Assembly (NCBI RefSeq): GCF_024622505.1
Contig: NZ_JANKAS010000002.1
Span: 248,001 to 312,000 of the forward strand
DNA from: Irregularibacter muris
GTDB taxonomy: Bacteria > Bacillota > Clostridia > Eubacteriales > Garciellaceae
Length of the DNA: 64,000 bases
Direction: 5' to 3'
The first letter of the stretch is position 1. Each line of letters opens with the position of its first letter. Positions 34,693-45,400 of the stretch are shown piece by piece. The notes below the pieces were generated by a model. That model was not told the origin of the DNA. It made no database searches and worked only from the letters and a program-made list of their open reading frames with translations. A program made the translations under genes and the position numbers.

Positions 34693-34786
34693 AAAATGTC
34701 ACCTCCTTTTGGTATATCCCCATTAGCCCAGAATATCGTCGGAGACTCGATAATCCGTGCAAATGGATCAAGTTTCGTCAAAAATC
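34693..34786 (-). promoter_or_regulatory. rpsO mRNA leader (possible S15 autoregulatory site)
   Basis: About 85 nt lie between the promoter and the rpsO RBS. On the minus strand they contain TATCG...CGATA around AGTCTCCGA and a GGGCTAATGGGG stretch near the RBS. S15 leaders in other bacteria regulate through structures of this size. The assignment is positional, since I could not fold or align it. Confidence 0.4.
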
Positions 34787-34815
34787 ATTTTATCATACTG
34801 TCTTATATTTGTAAA
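34787..34815 (-). promoter_or_regulatory. rpsO promoter
   Basis: TTTACA (34815-34810) and TAAAAT (34792-34787) are spaced by 17 nt on the minus strand, in the gap between ribF and rpsO. Confidence 0.7.
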
Positions 34816-34820
34816 TACAG

Positions 34821-35747
34821 CTAATTTTTAATTTTATGTCTTACAAAGTCAATATCTGTTTTTATTTGATGAACTAAGTCCTCTAAAGACATAAACTTCA
34901 TTTCATCCCGTATTCTCTCTATGAAAAATACCTCAATTGTTTTATCATATAAATTATCATCAAAATCTAGGATATAAGTTTCAATGGATAAGGGATGTTC
35001 TTCAAAAGTTGGATTGAAACCAACACTAGTAACTGCATGATGTAAAGTATTATCGTAGTTAACCATTGTATGATATACCCCTAATTTGGGGAGAAGGACA
35101 TTATACTGTACATTAATATTTGCCGTTGGAACAAATAGTTTTTTCCCAAGCCCTTTCCCATGGACAACTTTTCCTTCAATAGAATAATGATGACCTAAAT
35201 ATTTTATTACCTCTTCTACCTGACCACTTTGAATTAATTCCCGTATTAATGTACTGCTTATTACTTTCCCGCTTATTTGTACCGGTTTAATTATGGTCAC
35301 CTCAAATCCAAACTTTTCACCTAAACTCATTAAAAGTTCTGGAGTACCTTGTCCTTTATATCCAAATCTATGATTAAAACCGACAATAACCTGTCGAGTA
35401 TTAAATTTATCCACTAAAATATCTTTCACAAAGTCCTCGGGTGTAGTGCGCATAATATCCGACGTAAATTTGGGAAAAATCATATAGTCAATGCCCATAG
35501 ATTCAATGATCTCTATTTTTTTACTATTAGAAGTTAATAAGTTTGGAGCGCTGGAAGGAGAAAGAATAGATAGTGGATGGGATTGAAAGGTAAAAACTAC
35601 ACTTTTGATTTTTTTTTCTACCGCAATTTTTTTTGCAGCCATAATTAGCTCTTGATGTCCTAAATGTATACCATCAAAATATCCCAGGGCAACAACTGAT
35701 GGTTGTATTTGATTTTGAATATCCCCAATCTGTTCTATTAGTTCCAT
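34821..35747 (-). CDS. ribF: Bifunctional riboflavin kinase / FAD synthetase
   Basis: Makes FMN and then FAD. The 308-residue protein has the N-terminal nucleotidyltransferase domain (ALGYFDGIHLGHQELI, GFNHRFGYKGQGTPELL, STLIRELI) and the C-terminal flavokinase domain (GKVVHGKGLGKKLFVPTANI, YDKTIEVFFIERIRDEMKF). It lies downstream of truB in the same transcription unit, the common truB-ribF pair. Confidence 0.96.
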   Translation of the reverse strand: MELIEQIGDIQNQIQPSVVALGYFDGIHLGHQELIMAAKKIAVEKKIKSVVFTFQSHPLSILSPSSAPNLLTSNSKKIEIIESMGIDYMIFPKFTSDIMRTTPEDFVKDILVDKFNTRQVIVGFNHRFGYKGQGTPELLMSLGEKFGFEVTIIKPVQISGKVISSTLIRELIQSGQVEEVIKYLGHHYSIEGKVVHGKGLGKKLFVPTANINVQYNVLLPKLGVYHTMVNYDNTLHHAVTSVGFNPTFEEHPLSIETYILDFDDNLYDKTIEVFFIERIRDEMKFMSLEDLVHQIKTDIDFVRHKIKN

Positions 35748-35762
35748 TACATTCTCTCCTTA

Positions 35763-36668
35763 CTACAACACACGTATAGGTTTAAAATAATATCTATTTC
35801 TTGCTTCTTCATATTTAATATTTCCAATTGCTGCTAAATGATTATTTAAATAGGCTAATATAAATTGGTCAGTTTTATATGGAGATAAATCCTCTTCAAT
35901 CCCTTGAGGATAAATTGAATTTCCATTTTTCAGGGAATTGCTTGCACTATTTTTAATATGAATTTTTTGATATTCATCTAATGAGAATTCCAGTGGAAGT
36001 AACATTTTCTCCAACTGTCCTTTTTGATTACTTTCTTCTAGCTCCTCTAGAGTATGGGAAGAAAATATATTGAACTTACCTGAAGCAGTTCTCAATAAAA
36101 AACCCATATATGCACCACAACCTAAAGTTTCCCCTATATCTGCACACAGGCTACGAATATAGGTGCCCTTGGAACACGTTACTTCTATAAAAGCATATTG
36201 TGGGATATTGTGATGCAAGATTTTTATTTCATTGATGAATATCTTTCTTACGGGGATATCTACTTCTTTCCCTTGACGAGCATAATCATATAACTTTTTC
36301 CCTTTTACTTTAATAGCCGAATATATTGAGGGTTTCTGTAGAATTTCACCAGTAAAGCTGTCCAATACTTCCTTAAAGTGAGAAAGACCAAAATCTGGAG
36401 TAACGTTGCTTAACACTTGTCCAAAACTGTCCTGGGTATCCGTTGTAGCACCAAAAACAATTTTGGCTCTGTAGGTTTTTTTTTCATCATTAATATAAGG
36501 TATCACTTTTGTAGCTTTACCTAAATAAACGGGTAATACTCCCGCTGCACCTGGATCTAATGTTCCTGTATGGCCTGCCTTTTTTTCTTTAAAATTTCTT
36601 CTAGCCCAGTTTATAATATCATGGGATGTCATTCCTGGGGGCTTTAGTATATTCAATATTCCATCCAT
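35763..36668 (-). CDS. truB: tRNA pseudouridine(55) synthase
   Basis: Forms pseudouridine 55 in the T loop of tRNAs. The 301-residue frame from ATG 36668 (RBS GGTGATA) is preferred over ATG 36680, which has none. Motifs are NILKPPGMTSHD, catalytic Asp in HTGTLDPGAAGVLPV, RAKIVFGATTDTQD and CSKGTYIRSLCADIG. A PUA-like tail of limited length follows. It starts immediately after nrnA. Confidence 0.96.
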   Translation of the reverse strand: MDGILNILKPPGMTSHDIINWARRNFKEKKAGHTGTLDPGAAGVLPVYLGKATKVIPYINDEKKTYRAKIVFGATTDTQDSFGQVLSNVTPDFGLSHFKEVLDSFTGEILQKPSIYSAIKVKGKKLYDYARQGKEVDIPVRKIFINEIKILHHNIPQYAFIEVTCSKGTYIRSLCADIGETLGCGAYMGFLLRTASGKFNIFSSHTLEELEESNQKGQLEKMLLPLEFSLDEYQKIHIKNSASNSLKNGNSIYPQGIEEDLSPYKTDQFILAYLNNHLAAIGNIKYEEARNRYYFKPIRVL

Positions 36669-36681
36669 TATTATCACCATA

Positions 36682-37629
36682 TTATAGTTTTTTTGATATT
36701 ATCTCTTTAAGCTGTTCTATAATATCATCGATATTCCCTCGCATCGTACATCCTGAAGCTCTAATATGACCGCCTCCACCTAAACTCAAGGCAATCTCTC
36801 CTACATCAATGTATTCGTTGGAACGAAAACCTACTTTATATTCACCAGGCTTATTTTCCTTGATTAGTACTGCCACCTCAACACCTATAATATCTCTGCC
36901 GTAATTAATAATTCCCTCAATGTCTCCTGGGGTAGCCCCTACTTCTTCTAGGTCATTTAAATCTATTTGGATTAAAGCTAATTTGCCGTTAAAGTATAGC
37001 CTAAGGCTATTCATTGCTTTTCCAATTAAAAAAATCTTAGACTTGCTGTGCTCATCAAATAATTTTTTATTGATTTTCCATGGGCTTATGGGGAGTTTTA
37101 GTAATTCACTTGTGATAAGATGCGTTCTAGAAGTAGTGTTGCTATATTTAAACCCACCTGTATCCGTTACTATTGCAGTATATAAAGCAATGGCCATATC
37201 CTTGTCTACATCAACTCCCAATTGCTTAATCAAGTCATATATGATTTCTCCTGTAGCCCCGGCCTTTGAATCAATAAAATTAATAGAACCATAACGATGA
37301 TTATTGATGTGATGATCAATATTTATAATTTGCTCACCATGTTTTATAGAATTAGAATCATATAAGTGATTAATATCACTACAATCTAAGCAAATGGCTA
37401 CATCATATTTATTTATATTTTTATTAGGGGATAATTGAGTTATGTCCGTCAAGAAGGATAATTTATCCCCTAAGGAAGGATCTATGTTATAAATCACTTT
37501 TTTTCCAAGCTTTTTCAGCGCCAATCCCAAAGCTATGGAAGAACCAAGTGCATCTCCATCAGGTGATACATGAGATGTAATGATAAAAGAATTATATTTT
37601 TTTATTGTGTTTGTTATTTCCTTAAACAT
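36682..37629 (-). CDS. nrnA: NanoRNase/pAp phosphatase NrnA (DHH-DHHA1)
   Basis: Degrades 2-5-nt RNAs and 3'-phosphoadenosine 5'-phosphate. The 315 residues start at ATG 37629, after AGAGG. DHH-domain motifs are ITSHVSPDGDALGSS, CLDCSD, NIDHHINNHRYG and AIVTDTGGF. The DHHA1 domain ends in the GGGGHIRASGCTM substrate motif. It lies between rbfA (2-nt gap) and truB, as in many Firmicutes. Confidence 0.95.
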   Translation of the reverse strand: MFKEITNTIKKYNSFIITSHVSPDGDALGSSIALGLALKKLGKKVIYNIDPSLGDKLSFLTDITQLSPNKNINKYDVAICLDCSDINHLYDSNSIKHGEQIINIDHHINNHRYGSINFIDSKAGATGEIIYDLIKQLGVDVDKDMAIALYTAIVTDTGGFKYSNTTSRTHLITSELLKLPISPWKINKKLFDEHSKSKIFLIGKAMNSLRLYFNGKLALIQIDLNDLEEVGATPGDIEGIINYGRDIIGVEVAVLIKENKPGEYKVGFRSNEYIDVGEIALSLGGGGHIRASGCTMRGNIDDIIEQLKEIISKKL

Positions 37630-37630
37630 A

Positions 37631-37990
37631 TTAATCCTCTGATTCATTAATATTTTTTAGAATACTTTCAATATGCATTCCATATTCTATGGAATGATCA
37701 ATTTCAAATAACAACTCTGGTGTATATCTTAAACGGATTTTTTTACCTACTTCTCGCCTTAAAAGTCCCGCTGCACTTTCTAAGCCTTTCAAGGTATCCT
37801 TTTGCTTTTCCTTATCATCATAAACACTGATAAAAACTTTTGCATATCTTAAGTCATTTGTAACATCTACTTGAGTTATACTTAAAAGCTCTGATATTCG
37901 CGGATCCTTTATTTGATTCTTAATTAACGTGCTTAATGCTTTTTTCATTTCTTCATTAATTCTGTTAATTCTATGGGACAATATTCTCAC
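37631..37990 (-). CDS. rbfA: Ribosome-binding factor A
   Basis: KH-like factor needed for maturation of 16S rRNA 5' end and 30S subunits in the cold. The 119 residues show the family pattern 'HRINRINEEMKKALSTLIKNQIKDPRI' and 'DLRYAKVFISVYDD', ending in LLFEIDHSIEYGMHIESIL. It lies after infB in the classic order. Confidence 0.97.
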   Translation of the reverse strand: MRILSHRINRINEEMKKALSTLIKNQIKDPRISELLSITQVDVTNDLRYAKVFISVYDDKEKQKDTLKGLESAAGLLRREVGKKIRLRYTPELLFEIDHSIEYGMHIESILKNINESED

Positions 37991-38006
37991 CCTCTTTAAT
38001 TTATAA

Positions 38007-40127
38007 CTATCTAGGTATTTCCTCCATGGTAAAGGCCTCTATGATATCATTCTCTTTTAAATCATTATATTTTTCTATGCCAATTCCGCACTCATAACCT
38101 GATGCAACTTCACGCACGTCATCCTTAAATCTCTTTAAAGATGAAATACCGCCTTCATGTACAACAATTCCGTCTCTAATAATTCTTACTTCATTGTTAC
38201 GATTTATTTTCCCATCAATAACATGACAGCCTGCAATAGTACCTATATTGGGGACTTTAAAAGTTTGTCGTATTTCTGCTCTTCCCATGATTACTTCTTT
38301 ATATTCAGGGTCTAGCATTCCCTTCATTGCATCTTGGATATCTTCAATTGCATTGTATATAACTCGATATAAACGTATATCAACTTTTTCTTTTTCGGCA
38401 ATGCTACGGGCATTATTATCAGGTCTAACATTAAATCCAATAATAATAGCATTAGAGGCAGAGGCTAGCATTACATCTGTCTCGGAAATTGCCCCTACTC
38501 CTGTATGAATGACATTAACCTTTACTTCATCATCGCTAAGTCTTACTAAGGACTGTTTTAAAGCCTCTATAGATCCCTGAACATCAGCCTTAATAATAAT
38601 ATTAATTTCTTTTACTGTACCTTGTTGTATTTGATTAAATAAATCTTCTAAGGATAGTCTTTGGGTTTGATGTATATGTTGCTCTCTTATTTCTTCTTTT
38701 TTCGTCTCTGCAATTTGTCGAGAGATTTTGTCATCTTCTACAACATAAAAAGTATCACCTGCTGAGGGAACCTCAGATAGACCAATTATCTCTACAGGCA
38801 TAGAGGGTCCTGCCTCTTTAACTCTCTTGCCCTTATCATCTACCATCGCTCTTACCTTACCGTGAGATACACCAGCTACAACTGAGTCTCCGACGTGTAT
38901 TGTGCCTGTTTCTATTAATAGGGTTGCTACTGTTCCCCGCCCCTTATCAAGTTGAGCCTCCACAATAGAACCTTTAGCTCTACGATTAGGGTTTGCCTTT
39001 AATTCCTGCATTTCAGCAACTAATAGTATCATTTCTAACAATTGATCTAAACCTTCACCGGTATGGGCAGACACTGCTACAGATATAATATCTCCGCCCC
39101 ATTCCTCTACTAATAAACCATGTTCTGTTAACTCCTGTTTTACTCTATCGGGATTAGCGGCAGGTTTATCAATTTTATTAATGGCAACAATAATCGGAAC
39201 ATTAGCCGCTTTAGCATGGTTTATAGCCTCTATTGTTTGTGGCATTACTCCATCATCGGCAGCTACAACTAAAATAGCTATATCCGTTATACTAGCCCCT
39301 CTAGAACGCATAGCTGTAAAAGCCTCATGGCCCGGAGTATCTAAAAAGGTTATGGTTTCACCGTCCACCTTAACTGTATAGGCACCTATATGTTGTGTAA
39401 TCCCGCCTGCTTCTCTTTCAGTAACCTTAGTTTTTCGTATAGCATCTAGCAAAGAGGTTTTCCCATGATCAACATGCCCCATAACTGTAATAACAGGAGG
39501 ACGTTTGACTAAATCCTTTGGTTCATCCTTTTCATCTATATTCAACTTTTCCTCTATACTTTCTTCTTTTGCTTCTACTACAGCATATCCAAATTCTTCA
39601 GCAACCATACTCGCAGTATCAAAATCAATTTCCTGATTAATAGTTGCCATTATCCCTAAAAGCATCAGCTTTTTAATGACTTCACTGGAAGACTTAGAAA
39701 GTTTTTCAGCTAAAACGCCCACTTGTATAGAGGATAACAATTCTATTTCTTTTTTGCTGCTGTGTCCTGCACTCTTCTCCACAATATTTTCCTCATGATG
39801 CTCAGGTTTCTGTGTCTTCTTATTTTGTTCTTCTTTCGGGGAATGATGGCTTTTGTTCCTCGAAATATTTTTCTGGTTTTTTCTTTTCTCAGTAGATTTT
39901 ATATTTGTATCCTCCAAATCATTATTGATATTATTCACTTCATGTTTCTCCTTGTCTATATCCAAGGTTTCATCTTTTAGTAAATCCATAATTAGACTTG
40001 CTTGTTCTGCTTCTAAAGTACTCATATGGTTTACCACACGAATATCTAAATCCTCTAACTGTGCTATCAATTCCTTACTACTTATATTCAATTTTTTTGC
40101 TAACTCGTAAACTCGAATTTTTGCCAC
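38007..40127 (-). CDS. infB: Translation initiation factor IF-2
   Basis: GTPase that brings fMet-tRNA to the 30S subunit. GTG 40127 ([19 protein letters not shown]) is preferred, since GGGGGTG lies 6 nt upstream. The 706 residues contain an N-terminal IF2N domain, a Lys-rich linker with charged repeats and a second IF2N copy ([18 protein letters not shown]). The G domain has [14 protein letters not shown] (G1), DTPGHEAF (G3) and NKIDK (G4). C-terminal beta-barrel and fMet-binding domains follow. Confidence 0.97.
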   Translation of the reverse strand: MAKIRVYELAKKLNISSKELIAQLEDLDIRVVNHMSTLEAEQASLIMDLLKDETLDIDKEKHEVNNINNDLEDTNIKSTEKRKNQKNISRNKSHHSPKEEQNKKTQKPEHHEENIVEKSAGHSSKKEIELLSSIQVGVLAEKLSKSSSEVIKKLMLLGIMATINQEIDFDTASMVAEEFGYAVVEAKEESIEEKLNIDEKDEPKDLVKRPPVITVMGHVDHGKTSLLDAIRKTKVTEREAGGITQHIGAYTVKVDGETITFLDTPGHEAFTAMRSRGASITDIAILVVAADDGVMPQTIEAINHAKAANVPIIVAINKIDKPAANPDRVKQELTEHGLLVEEWGGDIISVAVSAHTGEGLDQLLEMILLVAEMQELKANPNRRAKGSIVEAQLDKGRGTVATLLIETGTIHVGDSVVAGVSHGKVRAMVDDKGKRVKEAGPSMPVEIIGLSEVPSAGDTFYVVEDDKISRQIAETKKEEIREQHIHQTQRLSLEDLFNQIQQGTVKEINIIIKADVQGSIEALKQSLVRLSDDEVKVNVIHTGVGAISETDVMLASASNAIIIGFNVRPDNNARSIAEKEKVDIRLYRVIYNAIEDIQDAMKGMLDPEYKEVIMGRAEIRQTFKVPNIGTIAGCHVIDGKINRNNEVRIIRDGIVVHEGGISSLKRFKDDVREVASGYECGIGIEKYNDLKENDIIEAFTMEEIPR

Positions 40128-40144
40128 GAGCTTCACCCCCTAAA

Positions 40145-40453
40145 TTATTTGTTACTATAAATCCTCATAAGATTTTCTGCCATATTTTTGTCTTTAATTC
40201 CAACGATAGATCTATATTCCTTTCCTATCGCATTTCCAAGGCTAACTTTATCCCCTAGAATGATTAAAGATACGTTATATTTTTTAGACTCATTAATATA
40301 AGTTTTCTTTGTATTTTCCGACGCATCCTCAGCTATAATCACTAATTTTAATTTCCTTTTTTTCAGATTAGTACTCACGCCGACCTCTCCTGAAACAACT
40401 TTCCCGGCTCTTTGACATAATCCTAAAAAAGAATAAATCTTTTGCCTATTCAT
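40145..40453 (-). CDS. ylxQ: L7Ae/L30e-like ribosomal protein (YlxQ)
   Basis: Small K-turn RNA-binding protein of 102 residues, 'YSFLGLCQRAGKVVSGEVGV' and 'KLVIIAEDASENTKK', with the L7Ae fold. The start is ATG 40453 (MNRQKIYSF), which overlaps the end of ylxR by 8 nt. It lies between ylxR and infB as in B. subtilis. Confidence 0.9.
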   Translation of the reverse strand: MNRQKIYSFLGLCQRAGKVVSGEVGVSTNLKKRKLKLVIIAEDASENTKKTYINESKKYNVSLIILGDKVSLGNAIGKEYRSIVGIKDKNMAENLMRIYSNK

Positions 40454-40709
40454 TAAATATCTCATCTCTTAATCTATTTTTTATAGTTTCGTCTATCCCT
40501 TTATTAAAAGCTTTCTCTATTTTCTTGTTTTTTATAGCAGCGTCAAAACAATCAATATTTTTGCAAATATACGCACCCCTACCATTAGCCTTACCTGTGG
40601 AGTCATAAAAAACTTCTCCTTCTTTATTTCTTACTATCCGTATTAATTGTTTTTTATCTTTTGCTTCTTGACATCCGATACATATTCTTTGAGGAATCTT
40701 TCTTTTCAA
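40446..40709 (-). CDS. ylxR: YlxR family RNA-binding protein
   Basis: An 87-residue protein (RnpM/YlxR family, DUF448) recognisable by 'RICIGCQEAKDKKQLIRIVRN', GRGAYICKNIDC and a C-terminal helix. In Bacillus it modulates RNase P and expression of the nusA operon. TTG 40709 is favoured, 7 nt after AGGAGG; an in-frame ATG at 40727 lacks an RBS. It lies between nusA and ylxQ. Confidence 0.9.
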   Translation of the reverse strand: MKRKIPQRICIGCQEAKDKKQLIRIVRNKEGEVFYDSTGKANGRGAYICKNIDCFDAAIKNKKIEKAFNKGIDETIKNRLRDEIFNE

Positions 40710-40730
40710 CACTTTTCCTCCTCTCATATT

Positions 40731-41795
40731 TTAGGATAAATTACTCTCCTTATTGGTGTCCTCATCCATTGCTGATTTGCTTTTTATATCAATTTTCCAT
40801 CCAGTCAATTTAGCAGCCAAACGTGCATTTTGGCCTTCTTTCCCTATTGCTAGAGATAATTGATAGTCATCCACTATGACCTTTGCCGATTTTTCCTCTT
40901 CGCAAACCTCTACTGATAAAACTTTTGCAGGACTCAATGCACTAGCAATATATTCTTTAGAATCCTCACTCCACTTAATAATATCTATTTTTTCACCCTT
41001 TAGTTCATCTACAATCTGTTGTACTCTAGAGCCTTTATGTCCTACACAAGCTCCTACAGCGTCTACATTCTCATTAGAAGAGTATACTGCCATTTTTGTT
41101 CTTGATCCCGCTTCCCTTGAAATAGATCGAATTTCCACAACCCCATCATATATCTCAGGTACTTCTAATTCAAACAATCGTTTTACTAGTCCAGGATGTG
41201 TTCTTGATACCAATATTTGTGGACCCTTTGTTGTTTTTTTAACCTCTACGATATACAGTTTAATCCTATCTCCATGGTTATAACTTTCTCCCAGCATTTG
41301 TTCGCTTGGACTTAAAACAGCTTCTGTTCTTCCCAAGTCAATAAATACATTATTTCTTTCTTTTCGTTGAACCATTCCTGTTATAATTTCATCTTCTCTA
41401 TTATAATATAAATCATAAATAATTCCCCTCTCTGCCTCTCTTATTCTTTGAACAACTACTTGCTTTGCAGTCTGGGCGGCAATTCTACCAAAGTTTTTGG
41501 GCTTTACTAGTTCTTCTACTACGTCTCCTACTTCATAGTTGGGCTCAATAGCTCTTGCCTCTTTCAAACTTATTTCTAACAGTTCGGATTCAACCACGTC
41601 CACTACATTTTTCAAAGAAAATACTTTCACTTCCCCCGATTGTCGATCAATGGTTATTTTGATATTTTGAGCTGAACCAAAATTTCTTTTATAAGCCGAT
41701 GTAATCGCCGCTTCGATGGCATCTAACAATACTTCTTTATTAATCCCTTTTTCTTTTTCAATTTGATCCAATGCCTCTATAAACTCAATATTCAT
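40731..41795 (-). CDS. nusA: Transcription termination/antitermination factor NusA
   Basis: RNA polymerase-binding factor promoting pausing and termination. The 354 residues hold the N-terminal RNAP-binding domain, S1 (EIITGMVQRKERNNVFIDLGRTEAVL) and KH1 (GACVGHKGSRVQQIVDELKGEKIDI). KH2 (LAIGKEGQNARLAAKLTGWKIDI) closes the protein. No acidic C-terminal repeats are present, as usual in Firmicutes. It follows rimP by 18 nt. Confidence 0.97.
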   Translation of the reverse strand: MNIEFIEALDQIEKEKGINKEVLLDAIEAAITSAYKRNFGSAQNIKITIDRQSGEVKVFSLKNVVDVVESELLEISLKEARAIEPNYEVGDVVEELVKPKNFGRIAAQTAKQVVVQRIREAERGIIYDLYYNREDEIITGMVQRKERNNVFIDLGRTEAVLSPSEQMLGESYNHGDRIKLYIVEVKKTTKGPQILVSRTHPGLVKRLFELEVPEIYDGVVEIRSISREAGSRTKMAVYSSNENVDAVGACVGHKGSRVQQIVDELKGEKIDIIKWSEDSKEYIASALSPAKVLSVEVCEEEKSAKVIVDDYQLSLAIGKEGQNARLAAKLTGWKIDIKSKSAMDEDTNKESNLS

Positions 41796-41813
41796 TTTTC
41801 ACCCTCCAATATA

Positions 41814-42278
41814 TTAAAATTCAACATATAAGCGCACCGATGAGGCTGTTTCTAATGGTATCTCATATTGGCCCTGATTTTCAGTATCTAAAATTATATG
41901 ATTGTTTTCTAGTCCTATTAAGGTACCAACAAATTTCTTGTTGCCCTTAAAAGGTGCATAAAGCTTAATTTCTATTTTATGATTTTTAAATTTCTCGTAA
42001 TCTTCGGGCTTTTTTAGTGGACGATCAATACCTGGGGATGAAACTTCTAAATAATAACTCTGCTCAATGGGATCTGTTTCATCTAATAGATCGCTAAGCT
42101 GTTCGCTAACCAATTGACAGTCATCTATGGAAATTCCTCCAGGTTTATCAATGTATAGACGTAAATACCAGCTAGGTCCTTCTTTTTTAAATTCAATATC
42201 TACCAATTCGAATTTATAATCGCTAAGCATAGGATGTGCTAATTCTTCTACAATATCTTCAACTTTTCTTTTAGACAT
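41814..42278 (-). CDS. rimP: Ribosome maturation factor RimP
   Basis: 30S assembly factor of 154 residues with the RimP signature 'YKFELVDIEFKKEGPSWYLRLYIDKPGGISIDDC' in the first domain and 'EVSSPGIDRPLKK' linking to an Sm-like C-terminal domain. It leads the rimP-nusA-ylxR-ylxQ-infB operon. A promoter and a leader hairpin lie upstream. Confidence 0.96.
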   Translation of the reverse strand: MSKRKVEDIVEELAHPMLSDYKFELVDIEFKKEGPSWYLRLYIDKPGGISIDDCQLVSEQLSDLLDETDPIEQSYYLEVSSPGIDRPLKKPEDYEKFKNHKIEIKLYAPFKGNKKFVGTLIGLENNHIILDTENQGQYEIPLETASSVRLYVEF

Positions 42279-42354
42279 ATTTCTCCTCCTTTGGTCTTAT
42301 ATAGTTATTGTTGCTTTTTTTGTTCTACTTATGTATATAAAGGCCTACAAAAGG

Positions 42355-42379
42355 AAAGAGCGGGTTTTCCCCACTCTTT
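42355..42379 (-). terminator. Leader hairpin/attenuator before rimP-nusA operon
   Basis: On the minus strand AAAGAGTGGG (42379-42370) pairs with CCCGCTCTTT (42364-42355), including one G-T pair. CCTTTTG follows. It lies between the promoter and rimP, so it is an attenuator candidate. Confidence 0.55.
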
Positions 42380-42408
42380 TGCCAGTGTTTTATTCAGTAT
42401 TTAGAATA

Positions 42409-42437
42409 ATTATAACACTTATTTCCTTACGGCGCAA
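42409..42437 (-). promoter_or_regulatory. Promoter of rimP-nusA-infB operon
   Basis: TTGCGC (42437-42432) and TATAAT (42414-42409) are spaced by 17 nt on the minus strand, between polC and rimP. Confidence 0.65.
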
Positions 42438-42472
42438 GGTGTTGACTTTTTCACCCTTTTACTCAACTTTTC

Positions 42473-45400
42473 TTAGAATAATGAGAGTTGATTACTATCA
42501 GGCAATCCTTCTAATGAACCATGCTGATCCAATATTTCAATCACTGTTTTACTAATTCTACTTCTTTCCCTAAGATCTTCTTTAGAAATAAATTTCCCTT
42601 CTTCTCTTGATTGCATAATACTATAGGCAGCTTTTATTCCTAAGCCCTGTAATGAATTAAAAGGGGCTAATAATGCATCATCATGAAGGATAAACTTGTC
42701 TGCATGGGATTTATATAAATCAACAGGCAACACTTTAAAACCTCTACAATACATCTCTAGAGCAATCTCTAAAACAGTTAATAGGCCTCTTTCTTTAACA
42801 GTCAAAGCATTTCCCTTGCCTTCTAGTTCTTTAATTTTTTCGTTGATGGTATCCCTTCCCTTTATAATTAAATCGGCATCAAAATCATCTGCCCTTACTG
42901 AAAAATAGGTAGCATAAAAAGCAAGGGGAAAATGAACTTTAAAATATGCGATTCTAAATGCCATCATAACATAGGCTGAAGCATGGGCCTTTGGGAACAT
43001 ATATTTGATTTTTTTACAAGATTCAATATACCATTGAGGGACTCCGTTCTTTTCCATTTCTGCTTGATCTTCTTCCCCTAATCCTCTACCTTTTCTAACA
43101 CTTTCCATAATCTTAAAAGCATATTTGGGCTTTAAACCCTTATAAATTAAATACACCATAATATCATCTCTAGTAGAAATAACCTCTTTAATGGAGCATG
43201 TATTATTTCTTACAAGTTCTTGAGCATTATTCAGCCAGACATCTGTACCATGGGATAAACCTGAAATACGAATAAGATCAGCAAAGGCTGTCGGTTTGGT
43301 GTCCTCCAACATCTGTCTTACAAACCGCGTACCAAATTCTGGAATCCCAAATGTACCTACTGTACTGCCGATATCTTCATTACTCACATTCAATGCCTCT
43401 GGACTGGTAAAAATGCTCATGGTTTTCTCATCATCCAAAGGGATTTTTGTAGCGTCCATCCCTGTTAAATCCTCTAACATACGTATAACAGTCGGATCAT
43501 CATGACCCAATATATCTAATTTTAATAGACGGCCACTTAAAGAATGATAGTCAAAATGTGTGGTAATAATATCAGTTTCTTGATCATCGGCTGGTCTCTG
43601 AATAGGGGAAAAGTCATATATTTCTTTGTCAGCAGGGACTACCATAATCCCCCCAGGGTGCTGCCCTGTTGATCTTTTTATTCCCGTGCAACCTCTTACA
43701 AGGCGGTTCATCTCCGCATTATGAAGAACCTTCTCTTTCTCATCTACATAGTTCTTTACAAAGCCGTATGCCGTTTTGTCCGCAATGGTCCCAATTGTCC
43801 CTGCTCTAAATACTTGACCTTTTCCGAATAATTCCTCTGTATATCTATGGGCAACAGGTTGGTATTCTCCAGAGAAATTTAAATCGATATCGGGTTCCTT
43901 ATCCCCTTCAAATCCTAGAAAAACCTCAAAGGGTATATCAAATCCATCTTTTTTATATGGACTATTGCATACAGGACAATTTGCATCTGGTAAATCTGGC
44001 CCCACCCCTACAACATTGCTATCAAAAAACTGTGAATGCTTACATTTAGGACATATATAATGCGGGGGCAGAGGATTTACCTCGGTAATGTCCGTAAACG
44101 TAGCTACAAGAGATGAACCCACCGAACCCCTTGAACCTACAAGATAACCATCCTGTAGAGATTTTGCAACCAATTTGTGAGCAATTAAATATAAAACGGC
44201 ATATCCATTGCTAATAATAGAATTCAACTCTTTATCTAATCGTTTTTGTACAACCTCTGGTAAGTCTTCTCCATATATTTTATGGGCTGTTGTCATAGTC
44301 ATATTATATATATCATCTTCCGCTCCATCTATCTTAGGAGGGAAAGTTTCCTGTGGTATAGGAAGAATCTCTTCAATTTGTTCTGCAATCAAATTTGTAT
44401 TTTTAATAACAACTTCCTGACATTTTTTCTCTCCTAAGTATTCAAATTCCATTAACATTTCATCGGTGGTGCGAAGGTAAAGTGGAGGTTGGTTGTTGGC
44501 GTCACTAAACCCTTGCCCAGTCATTAATATTTCTCTAAAGATTTTATCGTGCTCCTGTAGAAAATGAACATCGCAAGTAGCTACTACAGGTTTATTATAT
44601 TTCTCTCCCAATTCTACTATTTTTTTATTAATTTCCTTTAGTCCATCACTATTTTCAACAATTCCCTTTTCTATTAAGAACTTATTATTCTCAATAGGCT
44701 GTATTTCCAAGTAATCGTAAAAGGATATAAGTTTCTTCAATTCACTTTCTTCAGCTTTTCTCAATAAAGCTCGATACAATTCTCCTGCTTCACATGCGGT
44801 ACCGATAATCAGTCCCTCTCCTAACTCTGTTAGGAGACTTTTAGGTATGCGTGGTCTTCTGTAAAAATAATCTATATGAGACATTGACACAATCTTATAT
44901 AAATTTTTCAAGCCAATTTGATTTTTTACTAAGATAATCACGTGAAAAGTATCCATTTTTTTAATAGCGTTCTTATCGGTAAAGATAAAATTTAAATCCT
45001 TTAGTTTATTTGCTCCCTTGTCTTTAGCCATATTGATTAAATTCATAAATATTTCAGCCGTTGCTTCGGCATCATCAACAGCTCTATGATGATTAAGAAG
45101 TTTAACGTCAAAATATTTTGCTAGATTATTTAGACGATGTCTTTTAAGTTGAGGTAAACTCATTCTTGCTAGAGCAAGAGTATCCAATATGGTATTGTTA
45201 ACTTGTCTTCCCATTTCAAAGGCTTTGTTTTTTATAAAGGATATATCGAATTTAGCATTATGTGCAACGAGTACTGCATCGTCACAGAACTCTAAAAAGG
45301 TAGGCAATACTTCACTGATTTTTGGTTGGTTTTCAACCATCTCATCTGTTATACCTGTTAATTCTGTGATTTTTAGTGGAATTGGACATTCAGGATTTAT

